In this document: positions 44,458 through 56,624 of the stretch, piece by piece
Position numbering within the stretch: position 1 is the stretch's first letter
How the letters are laid out: each line of letters begins with the position of its first letter
Assembly: GCA_010093515.1 (NCBI GenBank)
Contig: MU001670.1
Span: 556,129-620,128, forward strand
From: Lineolata rhizophorae
Lineage: Eukaryota > Ascomycota > Dothideomycetes > Lineolatales > Lineolataceae
Length of the DNA: 64,000 bases
Direction of reading: 5' to 3'
Program-made: the position numbers and the translations under genes
The notes under the pieces: generated by a model
Databases searched by the model: none
Told to the model about the DNA's origin: nothing
What the model saw: only the letters and a program-made list of their open reading frames with translations

Positions 44458-46572
44458 ATGTCTCCCGCAGCTCTCATCGAGAAGGCCGTCGAGTCAAAGG
44501 ACACGAACGGCTCGATAGTCAAGGGCTCAGCAGTCCTCCATCGCCATCTGCACTACCAGCCTCACCGCGTGGTCAGGGCCAGCGGGAGCAACCTCTGGCT
44601 GGACAATGGACAGAAGGTCTTTGACTCCACAGGCGGCGCCGCGGTGGCCTGCCTGGGCCACTGCAACGAGCGCGTCAAGAAGGCCGTGATGCGCCAGATG
44701 AACGAGGTGTCGTATTGCCACTCGCTCTTCTTCAGCACGTCGTCGGCGGAAGCTCTTGCCACCGAGCTCACGCGATCGACCGACGGGCACATGACGAAGG
44801 CCTTCATCGTCAGCTCGGGTCAGTCAATCTTGGGGCCATGTCCCCGAGCCGTGTCACGGCTCGGCCCATTGACCCAGAGAGCCACCCTGGATCCATGCGA
44901 CCGGCATCTGGCTAATTGGTCGTGCAGGATCCGAGGCCATGGAGGCGGCGCTGAAGCTGGCGAGGCAGTTCCACCTGGAGAAGCACCCGCCGCAGCCGCA
45001 GCGGACCCGCTTCATCGCGAGGCGCGAGTCCTACCACGGCACGACGCTCGGCGCCCTTTCCGTCGGCGGCCACCTCGCCCGCCGCGCTCTCTTCGAGCCC
45101 ATGCTCATCCCCAAGATGAGCTGGGTCTCGCCCTGCAATGCCTACCGCGGCAAGTACAAGGGCGAGTCGGACCGCGAGTACGTCGCCCGGCTCGCCCAGG
45201 AGCTCGACGACGAGTTCACCCGGGTGGGTTCCGATACCGTTTGCGCCTTCGTTGCGGAGCCTGTGGTCGGTGCGGTAAGTTCGCGATTCTTCTTCCAAAG
45301 AAGTCCGAGTCAAAGCCATTGACTGCGTCTTTAATGCGAGCCTCTGCGCCACTTTTCATTCGTCACTTCTCTCTGTTCTTGGAGGCTTTCCATCGTCCGT
45401 GCACCGAGTCCAACTTTCAAACATGCCCGGTCAAACGTTTGTCTCCACGCCGCATAAACATCTTCCCTAATTCATCTTATCAACCGAAAAACGCGGGCTT
45501 CTATTACTTCCAAAGCTTTAAAAGAAAAAAGAAAGCGGCACCAACTGCCGAGATCTCGGTGGAACCAATTCCTTTTTGACTCCCTCAACATTTCTTTGGC
45601 TTGCTTGTCACGACAATGCATTTCTTTCCATGCGCACCGAAGTGGCACAGACGCTCCCACGATGAAACCAAACTCAGTCCGTTAGATCTGGATTCATTTT
45701 TCTCACTTTTTCGACCAATGATTTAGGCCCTCGGCTGCGTGCCCGCCGTGGCGGGCTACTTCGCAGCGATGAAAAAAGTGTGCGACAAGCACGGCGCGCT
45801 GCTAATCCTGGACGAGGTCATGTGCGGCATGGGCCGGACGGGGACGCTGCACGCGTGGCAGCAGGAGGGCATCGTGCCGGACTTGCAGACCATCGGGAAG
45901 GCGCTGGGCGGCGGGTACGCGCCCGTGGCGGGCCTGCTCATCAACCAGCGCGTCGTCGACGTGCTGGACAAGGGCACCGGCGCCTTCGCCCACGGCCAGA
46001 CGTACCAGGGCCACCCCGTCGCGTGCGCCGCGGCGCTCGAAGTCCAGCGCATCGTGCGCGAGGACCGCCTGCTGGAGAACGTGAAGGCGATGGGGAAGAA
46101 GCTGGAGGCGGGGCTGAAGGATAGGCTCGAGACGCATCCGCACGTGGGTAACATTCGCGGCAGGGGCTTGTTCTGGGGGGTAAGTGCTAGTTGAGTCAAA
46201 TTGTGAGAGCGGGGGGGGACAGCGATGATGCTAAAGAACTCGACAAACAAACGCAGATCGAGATCGTCGAGGACAAGGCGACCAAGAAGCCGTTCGACCC
46301 GAAAGAAAGCATCGCCATGGGTCTGCACGAAAAAGGTACAATCTCAGCGCGCCAAAAAGTTGTCCGTTACTCCTTCGCTAACCCTTCGCTACTAAATCGC
46401 AGGCATGATGCCCAAGTACGGCATCTCGCTATACCCGGGCGCCGGCACCGTGGACGGTAAGTGCGGCGACCACGTCCTCCTGGCGCCCGCCTTCAACGTG
46501 TCCGAGGCGGATATCGACTTCGTCGTCGACATGGCGGCCCGCGTCGTCGAGGACTTCTTCGCCGAGTACTAG
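44458..46572 (+). CDS. Class III PLP-dependent aminotransferase (omega-amino acid type)
   Basis: Five exons: 44458-44818, 44928-45274, 45727-46179, 46257-46335 and 46403-46572; introns 109, 452, 77 and 67 bp, all GT-AG with matching phases; 469 residues. The start ATG (MSPAALIEKAVESKD) sits in an ACATG context; the frame is open upstream but without ATG. Family features are STGGAAVACLGHCNERVKKA near 58, GSEAMEAALKLARQF near 121 (cofactor phosphate), RESYHGTTLGAL, LILDEVMCGMGRTG near 263 (Asp to the pyridine nitrogen), and the Schiff-base lysine in TIGKALGGGYAP (about 294), with GQTYQGHPVACAAAL following. Class III enzymes include omega-amino acid:pyruvate, GABA and ornithine transaminases; this fungal group is usually unassigned. 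The second intron is unusually long. No targeting peptide is evident. Confidence 0.94.
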
Positions 46573-47763
46573 CCGGACTCGGGGCCGTCGAACGGCGGCG
46601 CACAGCGCTAGACTGCTTACAGCATCGGCCAAAGTCGCGGTCGTAGGCGGTTGTGAGCCCATAGGGTCATGGGTGGTGTCTTCACGGTTGTTGTACTATA
46701 TTGATCGGCTGTTTTACTCACCATTGTGGATCCAAATTGCATTTTGCGTGGTGTCCGGGTTTGGGTAGCGGACAAGATGCGCAGCTGGGTGGTTTTGAAG
46801 ACGGAAGCGGGACGATCTGTTTTCCTTTATCGGATTCGAAGACTGCCCAAGCTTGGCATGACGTGTATGGCCTCTGTTTTTCTTCCGGGGAGATTATTTT
46901 GGTTCCCCTTGCATTTCTTTGCATTTCTTTGCGAGCAAGCCCGAGGCATATGAGCTGAACCAGATGGGGCTTAATTTTTTTTTTTTGGCATTGAAGGTTT
47001 GTGAATTGGAAGTAGCAAAAGGGGTTAGTTAATTGAGAGAAAGCAGCCTCTGGTATCCTGGTCTCTCGAGTCTCCCTTCTCTCACCCCTGACGCGAAACT
47101 CGCATAAGAGATAAACAATGTCCCGCGGAGTGGACGGGGCCGGAAGGCTAGCTGGCTAATAATCAGCCGAGAGCAAGCTCCCAATCTCGCTATCGCGGCG
47201 TTAGGGTCGCCTTTGAAGACAGAACAAGTGAAACAACTGATAACGGAGACCATCTGCGCGGTAGTTTGATGGTCGTGGGCCCTTGTCGAACAATCATCTT
47301 GCGTTTCCCAATGCGCTTCCTCTTTTCCCTTCTGACTAAAACTCCGTCCCTTAGCGGGACGTAGAGGAAAGAGGGACTTAGCTCGCCCGAACTCTTTACC
47401 CCAACGAATTCTCCGAGTGCAACGAGCGTGCTAGCGCTCCCAGACCTGTCAGAGGATATAAAGTAGTGCAGATAGCTGTTCTTGGGTGTGTACGCTACCA
47501 CGAAGTGCTAACTCATGTCCAATTGGCATGCCGCGCGCGAGGCAAAGCGGGAGAGCCCGGCTGGAACCCAGGGCTTCGAGTGCTGAACGACGGACGATGG
47601 GACAACGGATCAATCGGATGAACGGGCGGGGGACATTACCCTCACCGCCTTGTTGTCGATTCTGTCGCAATCCGGACAACATGCGATTGTCCTTGTTTGC
47701 GTACATCGCGGTCCTGTCCGTCCAGCTTGCCCACCCCAACCCCGCCGGGACCCGGCCAAGCTA

Positions 47764-47782
47764 GCGTACGTACTCCGTACGC
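47764..47782. repeat. Inverted repeat, 7-bp stem and 5-nt loop
   Basis: GCGTACG is followed after TACTC by its exact complement CGTACGC. It overlaps a copy of the TACGTACTCCGTA 13-mer at 47767-47779. Confidence 0.6.
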
Positions 47783-50700
47783 ATGTACGTACACACCATG
47801 CATCCTCCCTTCCCTCGTCGCAGCCAGCTAAGACATCGTTCCTCAGGTAGGCAAACGTTCGCTCTCATCCGACGCCCCGAGGGGGTGGGGGGGAACCCCT
47901 TGCTCCCCTCCCTTCCCCCGTCCTCCTCAAAACGGACCCACCTAGTGTCGTGGTCCCGCCGGCGACGGCAAGCACGGAGCTTAGGCCAAAAAAAAAAAAA
48001 AAAAAAGGCAGCAATGGAGCGGGACGTGGACTGGGCTTGCACGACCTGGACGTCGTCTGCTGGCACATATGGCTCCGCAGCCGCTTGGAGAAGCGAGCGC
48101 GTGCAGCGCGGCGACCACGTGGGAGCCGACAGGGCTGGGTCCCGAACGCGGCCGCCGGGGTAGGTGGGCGATGGGGGGAGGGGGGGCTGGGTGAGGGTTT
48201 TCTCTCCAGGGGAGGGGCGGGAGCGGGGGCTGAAGTAGTCGAGGCTAAGCTGCTGATGCTCGCTGATGCCCGCTGTTGCTGCTGCTGCTACTGCTTGCGC
48301 ACGGCTAGGCTTTAGGCGCAGTTTAGGTCCCTGGACCTTGAGGACAGCGGTATATATGTACCTAGTTGCTGTGTGTAGAGACATGTCTTACCTACCTGGT
48401 GTCGGTGGGGCTTTGGGAGGTGGGAGGGCGGGGTGTTTAATTTTTCTGCAAGCATCCTGCAGCATCGAAACTCAAGTTGAGTTTATCTCTTCGGCCGTAC
48501 CGCGTGGGGCTTGGGTTCTATGGAGCTGCTCGTACTTATGTCGGCATTGTAGGTGCGAGAGCGCGCATGTCACGCCTATCATCGTATCGTGCGCTGTCGT
48601 GGATAGCATGTAAGCATTTCTCTTTTTGGGCAAGCTCGCTAGACAGCAGCGGGACCTAGCAGTAGGTGTGAAAACGTTAGCTTCGGCTTGACTTACAAAG
48701 AGCTTTGCATGTCTTGGACGGTTGGGAACGAAGACCTTCAAGTTGGCATGTGGTTAGATTTTAGGTTTGACGCTTGCATGGGAGTTAGGTGCTAGAAGAA
48801 AAAGCAATTCTCCTGCCTTCCATCTCAACATTCAACAACACTCTCGTCTACAGATCTTCTAACGATTTAATGAGTCTAGGAAGAAAAGTGTAGGTACCTA
48901 GATAGTTTGCTTTGGCGTTTGACTGAGAAGCTCGAGCCGAAAGGAACTAACCAGAATTGCCTCTTTTGGACGCGACCCGCGCTTCTTTCGGACGCACAGC
49001 AGTTTAGCTATTCCTAATTTGACAAACTAAGACGAAACGAGCACGCTTGGCCCAGTATCTACTACTTTAGGGTCCGAGTCACTGTCTCTCCGCGGCATTT
49101 AGAAATATAAAGGGAATACCATCAAAACTGGGATGCCCTGGTCCGAGGGAATCTGCAAGAGCACAAGCGATGTGTTAGCTTACGCATGCCGCCGGAATAG
49201 CTACCAGGTTCAATGGGTACTGATTGAGGGAGACTTTCATATCCGTATTTCAGGTCACAATGTTTCCTACCAGGTCTGCTGGAAGATATAGGCATGTGAT
49301 AAATAGAATAAATCTTCTCCAACCGCCTGCCAGCTTTGTGATCTAGCGCTGAGATACCACAAACGAATGCATCAGGCATGTTGTAGGCTAAACGCGCCAT
49401 TATTTGCTCCGTGGTTGGCGTTATCTGTAGCAACATTCACCAAAGCATTGCTGGGAACGAATAATGTTTGGAACATCTAGCTATCTAGAGAATTGCCAGA
49501 TGTACATTTGGTAACCTAGACACCTCGAACCCGAAGAGCTTGCTAGGGAAGCAGAAGCGCTGGGATATAGAGATTGCCACTAGACACTATGCAGCAGCCA
49601 AGCAAATTAACGTTCTAGTTATCTTTACAACAGTATCAAGGACCCGCTTCGACCTTGACGCGTTCAGCCACCTTGCCATAGTCGACTCCTCTCATAACTC
49701 TTATCAATCACTCCAATTACCTTCGAGAGTTAGTTACGACTAGTGGAAAAAGAGTACGGTTTATAGGTTTTGCAAGATCTGGAAAGTATGACACATTGTC
49801 GCTCTGTCCGTATTGAAATTTAGGTGTCACAAAGCAAAAAGAGAAGTCTCCAACCACGGTAGGCATGAAGTACTTCCTAGTCATCCATTAGAACTTACGA
49901 ATGCCCCATTACCTAGCATCGTGCCCCTTACTACGCTGCATGCTATTCGCCGGGATGCGCGCACGTGCAGGACGGCCCCTCTGTGACTGACTGCGCAGAT
50001 GTCTCATGCATGAAGCCGGGACAAGCAAATGGGGACTTTTCGTCATTGCGTATGCAGCTGCACGGCGGCTGGGGCGTCGCAACGTGCCGTGCCGTGTCTG
50101 CCAACTAGCATCGGAAGAAGAGGCGTTGAAGGAGGGGCCAACTCAGAAAGAAGAGAAGGCAATGGAAAGCACAGCATCTGCGTCTAAATGCTGGAATCGA
50201 CCGTATAACTGTCCCATTGTGCGTAAGGAAGGGGCAAGCTACTACAAAGTACTGTAGCTTGAAAAAGGACAAAGAAGCAAAGTAGCTCGAGCATATATCA
50301 AGATGCGTTGCGATCCTGATATAGGGAGCTCTGACCTACCCTGGGTGCCCGGGCACCACCCCACGATCCGTGCCGTCCGCCCGACGCCTTTCCAACATGC
50401 GCTGCGTTTCGAGCCTGACAAATGGCGAGACGGGCTCGCCCGCACAGCCGTCAAAAGCGTTGCAGAAAACCCCCGTTCCGGAACAAAAATAAACAAAACG
50501 CAAAAATCCTTCATTAAAGGACGGCCAGCCTCGAGCCCAAACTTGCGGTGCTGCGGTCCAGAATTTCTGGCAAGCCAAGAAGGGAGGGGGGAACGAGAGG
50601 ATAAGAAACAAAGGAGAAAAAAAAAAAAAAACCAGAGACGACGTCTAGCAAGATCTTCTCTTTAAATTTATTTATGCAGATATCCCGCCCGGAGGCCGGC

Positions 50701-53285
50701 AGGCTCACACCCTCTGCCCCCCGATCTGGCTCCCAGCGCGAGAGCGCGATCCCACGGCTGGGGTGGTCTCCAAACCGAACGTCCAATCGAGACGCCAATT
50801 GGAAAGGAAAAACGCACTTCTGGCTTCAGAAACCAACGCAAGTCCGGGAAACTCATCCATATCGGCCCTTTCGTTCCCCCTTCCCGGCGTCGGGGCAGGG
50901 TACGGTATGTACATACATGGTGGTGGGTTTCGGTCGGGCCTGGGGAAATCCAAGGGTTTCTGGTGACACAGCATCAGCAGCAGCGTCTACCCGGGGCTTC
51001 TGCGCCGTGTGGGCGCACGCGACTGGCGGCGCCCTAGAACTTGGGCCCAGATGCGCGTCCCCAGTACATATATACATAGTAGGTTTATTCCTTTAATCGG
51101 GGGGGGGTTGGGGGGGGGGGGGATCTCGTCGCGAAGGGATGAACGCGCGACAAAGAAGCAATAAAGACGAGGAAATCTGACAAGGCTCCAGTCGAGACCA
51201 AGTGCGCTGGCTTCGCTGGCAGGACGACGCGCTCCGCTCCGTGACCGTTCCTCAAGATTAAAAAGACTTCCCCTTGCCCAATGCGCGCGCTCGACGGGGC
51301 GGGCGTGCGCAGGAACGCCGGGCGGTGACCCGTTTTATACATAACGTGCGTGGTAGGAAACGCAAACGCGACAAGGCCGGGGGACGGCGCTCGCTCGTCC
51401 CGCCTTCATTTTACGATGAGGATGTTCGTGTGTCGCGCGTGTCGTGCGCGCGTTGTACATAATACGCGTTTGAGGCAGGAAGCTGCGCCAACTCGTTTCA
51501 CCAGGCATGTGCCTTCACACGTCTTTCTTTGGCGCTGCAGCGCCTCATCTCGGTCAGTAAAGGTCCCGATTTGAGCCTTGACTACCTGCGTATATGCCTT
51601 TCTGTCTGACTAGTCAGCTCGCGTCTCGTCTCCTCCGTCTGACTCTGACTACAACCCACAAACCCTTTCGTTTCCCCTTCGCCTGGAAGAGCGAAACAAC
51701 GTCTTGTGCAGCAAAATAACCTTCCTTGGCGACTGACTTGTGGCATGCACGTACCCGTGACTCTGTCCGTGCCTCGATTTCACCTCAGACGGTGCGGCGC
51801 AGCGTCTCACGTTCGGAGGTACCGGTTGCAAGCTACTCTGGTACACGCATCCTGAAGCTCAGGCGACCGAAACCGTCCAATTATTTCACATCGGGCGCTC
51901 CATTCGCTGTTAGAGGAGGTCGTGCCCCGCCTCCGCACGCAGCCGCCCCGAGGTCACGATTCCCTGACGAGGTACTGTGTGTATGTACTTCGTAAGCGAT
52001 AAGGCGCCTACCTACATAGCTATATCCATTATCTCCGGCCACGATGGATAACGTGCTTGCCTAGAGTGATCGCCCAGCTCGACACCTGCTGGACTCAGAA
52101 GGTGGATATGCTCCTCCATTGGCACCGCACTGTCAGCTAAGAAGGCGGGTAGGTAATTCCTCGCTCCTCTTCGCGTGCACTTGGTACCGTACGTGCCGCG
52201 GAACCAGCCAAAAAGAAAAATGTCTCGCGCCAGCGCTCCGCCCAGGCATGATTAGAACCAAACCGACTCCACCTCAGGCCAGGCACTGCCTACAGCACAT
52301 ACTACGTCGTAGTAGGCACCTCTCCGACCCTCCAAAATGACCGACGACGACCCGATTCGCGGCTCCCGCCACCGACGTGACCTCCACTGCCCCGCCATCC
52401 CCATCCGCGAGCTGGCAATGGAATGGAAACTTCCGGATCGGTGGAGTTTCCTCCCGGCCTAAAGGCGGCCTTGGGCCCCTCGAACACGTCGGACACAGGA
52501 AGGCCGGCCCGCGGGGCCCGCTAAGAGCGGACGAACCGTGGGAATCAGGTTGCGCTGGGAGCTATGTACTCCGTACCTACGGTACATAAAGATGCTCAGC
52601 CTCTCGGCGCAGCGCCGCCGCCCCCGTTGTAAATGAGCTGTGTCGCCTACATAGCGGTCTTGGGTAGGTAGTTAGGTAGGTGGTATGTGTCTCCAGCCGA
52701 GCTTGAAACAAGCGGCGGGCGTTTTTCCAAAGAGGCGTCCATCTATGTATGTATCATCATCCATGGGTCGAATCCATAAATCCGTCATCATCCTTCCGGC
52801 TGCCAACATATGTACCTCGGTGTACCTCGGTACCAACATGCCTCCGCCAGTGCTAGGCGTCCCGCTCCAATTCCGTACGGCTTACTTAGATAGTCCTTTG
52901 CAAGTGCCTCCGAGGGCCCCGAAACCGCCCGCAGCCGCAGCCGGCGCGCGGGGTGCAAAAAAAGGGCTCACTCGTCTCGTTCAGCCCCAGAGCGAGCAGA
53001 AAGCGCCGTACGTAACCGTAAGGACTACGTAGTACGCGGGGCACGCAACCTCCCTCACGCACACGAACGGCGGGACATGCCGCCGAGAACCCACAGTACA
53101 TAATTATATGCGCGTGGTGCTCCGTACGCGGAAAATAGGATACTGGCGCAGACCGGCGGGGGAGACAGGCACGGGCTTTCGAGAGCCTTCCGCGCCTGTC
53201 GACGCGCCGGACCGGAGTTTGTCTGATGGAGGGAGTTATAGTTCAAAACGGAGGATACATGCACACCCCGTACCTACGGCGTAAG

Positions 53286-53309
53286 TACCTACTACGTACG
53301 TAGTAGGTA
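53286..53309. repeat. Perfect 24-bp palindrome
   Basis: The half-site TACCTACTACGT is followed directly by its complement with no spacer. Related shorter palindromes are at 52300-52314 (TACTACG around a central T) and 53024-53033 (ACTACGTAGT). Confidence 0.8.
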
Positions 53310-56077
53310 TCGAGCCGTGCTTGTCCGAGTAGGCATGGGCAGTGTACCACGCACCTAGGTATGCGCGGGCAGTAGGTGCGTCAGTACATGCTGCCGACTG
53401 CCGCGGCGGATGCGGTGGTACCTGGAATTCCCGCCCTTGAATTCCCCGGGGCCCGAGACCGACTGCACGACGGCAGTTACAGGCTCGCCGAAATCCCACG
53501 CTGCGTGTGCGCTCTTTCGGTGCGTCTCAGGTAGCTGAGGTACCTGCCCGTATCTCAAAGCGTGTCTGCGACTAATGTGCTTGTCCCGTACGCACACACG
53601 CACTACTCAGCAAGGTACCGTGCTTCGCAGCAAGCCCGGAGATGTTTCAACGCGCTGGTGGCAGTTGCCGTTTTGTCGCCATCTCATCATCTCTACTGAG
53701 CAGCCAATTTTTTAATATATTTTAGGCTGTGCGCGCGCGCCTGGTTGCGCACGCTCCTCTTCCTCCCCCCTTGGCCTCCTAGTTCCGCGACTTCCTCTTA
53801 GGTATTTTGTCGTAAAGATGAGATGGAATGGGGCGTGCAGTGGTCCGTGGGGTGCGCTAAAGCATCGCCGGTGCAAGCATACTATGTGTAAGCCTGGCCA
53901 CCTCAGCGGGCGCTGGCAGCCACGGTACGGAGTAGAGGGAGACAGAGAAAGAGCGCACGCGAGCGTGGCAAAGCGCAATGGAACGCCCCGCACGAGGCAA
54001 GAGGTGCTCGAGGAGATTTACCTGGGTGAGATCCCCTCTTCTCGTGCGGTTCGGGCTTTGAGAAAATGGCCGCGGGGGCTCGTCAGGAACACCAAAGGTC
54101 TAGGTTGTGTCCGTCCTCTTAGGTGAGGTAATCGGGCAGACAACCCGGTCCACAGGCACAATGCCGCCGGTTCCTGGTTGGCTCCTTGCCGGACCGCCGC
54201 TACTGGGGCGCGCTTTCCCGTCTGCTTTCGCAAGTTGCAGTGCAGCCGGAACGCAAAGTTCACAAGCATTCCGTAAGGCAGGAGCATACCTCACAAGAGG
54301 GACCGGACCCGTCCGGCGACCACGAATCTTTCCGACAAGTCGTCAGATATTCACGTGTTGGCGATGGGGGGCGCCTTTTTGGGGTCGGAAGGCCCGCCAA
54401 CGCGCGGGTTTCCGCATAGGCGCCTCAGCATTCAAGGCGGGTACCTGGCACAGGTCACCAACCAATGGAGGCCAGCAGTCTCGAATAATGACGAGGCAGA
54501 CCTTCCCGCGGCAGAGTGCACCTATCCATCTCGTCCCTTTTTTTTTTTTTTCTCTTGTCATTTCTGTTTGCTACGTCGGGTCAGCAACAGTAACCGACAC
54601 GTGGGAGACCAACGTAAGTGTTTGTAGGCTTGTGTGGCTCGTGTGGGTCCGCCTTGGCTTCCCAAGATCGTCCCAGCTGCGGGAGCGGCGGGAAGGCAAA
54701 GCGGTAGTGGTGGTGGAGGTGACGGTGGCGAGGTCGACGGATGATTAGCTGGAAAAGGCGGGCGGAATTTTGGGGGGGTGGGTAGGGTAAGAGAAAGGGC
54801 CCGAGGGGCCTTCGAGCCAAGCCCGGGGGCGGACGACCCCTCGTGGACGCAGGTCCGCGTCCCAGTTGGAGGGCGAGCGAAGACCCCGATGGGAAGCGAC
54901 ACCCTTGGGCTCCCATAGGCAAAGGTGAGGGGGGGAAAACTAAGTTTTTCCAAGAGCCAAAAAGCGAGCGATCAATCGCTCTTCTTGTATTGGAGGACGC
55001 GGCGGATGGGCAGACTGGAAGGTGGATGAGGGAAGGAGGACACTGGGGGGCGGCGCCTCCGCAAGGTGGGGAAAGGAAGGTGGAGCCTGCCTTTGGTGGT
55101 TGCGCTGCTTGCACACGGGAAGGCGCACGCGGGCCTTGCTGGTCCGGACCGGTTGCTGGCGCAGCCGGGGCAAGCCCGCAGCGAGCGGCCAAGCGCGCGG
55201 CGCCGGACCTCCTCGGCTGGCCGGCCATTGGCACATTTCGCTGCGGTTGGATATCTTTTGGTTTTTTTTTTTTTTGGGAGGGGGAAGAATCTGAAAGCGA
55301 GGTTGTTGGCCGTGCTCGCGCCAGCGTCCGAGACTGAAAGGAGCGGCGCAGGCGGCGCGGGCGCGCGGGCGGGCGGCGGGCGCGGGCTGGGGCGGGCTGT
55401 GATTTGCAGCCAACAGATGTCGCAACCCAGAGCGATCGCTCGGCGGCGACTGCAGCGCGCAGTGGCCCGAGCGGTCGACCAGCGAAGCGGACAGAGTGAG
55501 GGAGAGCGACGAGGGTAAAGGGCTGTTGGAGCTGGCCCGCTTCCCTTTGTTTTATTTTATTCTTCAAAAAATTTACTTCGCTTTTTAACTTGTTTTATTT
55601 TCGGTGCTCGGGCACGCCACTGGTGCGTCCGGAGCAGCGCGTTGCGTATTGTAGTGACGACGATCGGGGCCCGGCGTAAAAGTAGGCAGGAAGACAGGCC
55701 CGAGCGCGGCAGAGAAACCAGCCCGTCACTTTGGCCGGACGCGCGCACGGCGGGAGCCCGACCCTCTTACAGCACCCCCTCCCCCAAGCCTTGGTCGAGT
55801 AGCCGTGTAGCCCAGGGCGAAAAGCGAAAGGGAAGCGGGCGGAGCGAGCCCGTGTGCGAGCGACGGGTGACAGGCTCGCTTTCACGCACCTTCCTGAGGC
55901 CCGGCCCCGGTGCAGCGCACCAAGCCTCCGCCGCCGAGTCTCTGTCCGTTCTGCCTCTGCTTTCCAACACACGCGCACGCCCGTCAAGCCCGCGACCACT
56001 GCTCCTCCGTGCTGCCCGAGCCCAGGGCGTGCTACCCTCGCGGCTCCGCCATCCTCGAGTCTCTTAACAGCGTGCCA

Positions 56078-56110
<33 letters not shown>

Positions 56111-56140
56111 TGCTCTCCGCTCTGCACTCTGCGCTCTCCA
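56078..56140. repeat. Heptanucleotide tandem repeat in the kinase leader (9 units of CTCTCCG type)
   Basis: Nine 7-nt units, the first four exact and the rest with single substitutions (CTCTCTG, CTCTGCA, CTCTGCG). It lies about 490 bp upstream of the LAMMER kinase start in a pyrimidine-rich stretch, probably in its promoter or leader. Confidence 0.8.
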
Positions 56141-56624
56141 ATCTTCCGTGCCACCCCCTCGAGTCCGCAGTCTACCGCGCCAGTCTGCAAGCCGGTGAAC
56201 CCAGGCCGGCGGCCCGAGAGTGACGGTCGTGCGGTCTAAAAAGGGCGGCGGCGCTGGCCGGAGACGCTTGCGCTTCTCCGCCCGAGGCCTGGTGCAGGTG
56301 CGTCGCAGCAGCGCCCGGTCGGACTGTCGACGACACACCCACCCGAAAGCCAACGCTTCCCTCTTCCCCGTCTCTTCCTCGCTCTTGCTCCCTGCGTCCT
56401 TCTCTTCTTCCTCGCCTGCCGGCGGCACGGAACGCTTCTCCCGTACGTTGCAAGAGCAGCCGTACGGCCTCACTTCCAGCTCGCACGCTGCCCAGCCGCG
56501 GTGCCGTCGTCGGCTCGCCTCCCGCCGCTCCTCGCCCGCTGGCCCTAGCACGCCCCGGCCGGCGCCCGTTGATCAGGCTGGACAGGAAGCCGATCGAAGC
56601 GTGCCGCGGGCCTGCGACGTCGCC

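Larger units (their letters stand above)
46573..56624. other. Gene-free region of 10 kb upstream of the LAMMER kinase
   Basis: I can support no gene here. Long frames near 54580-56550 are open on both strands at once and are Arg/Ala/Gly/Pro-rich, so they are judged compositional. The region is studded with homopolymer runs (A19 at 47988, T14 at 54538, G9/G12 at 51100-51122), short perfect palindromes built on TAC/GTA, and several copies of TACGGAGTA. 48740-50000 is AT-richer. A short minus-strand frame at 49122-49436 looks marginally protein-like but is unassigned. The last kilobase is probably the kinase leader. Confidence 0.5.

Noticed and set aside
49122-49436. 104-codon minus-strand frame with fairly even residue use
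   Set aside because: No family recognised, no supporting splice context; kept only as a possible fragment.
54581-56551. Two minus-strand frames of 318-328 codons upstream of the kinase
   Set aside because: Low-complexity Arg/Pro/Ser/Ala content, mirrored by open frames on the other strand; judged base composition and leader sequence.
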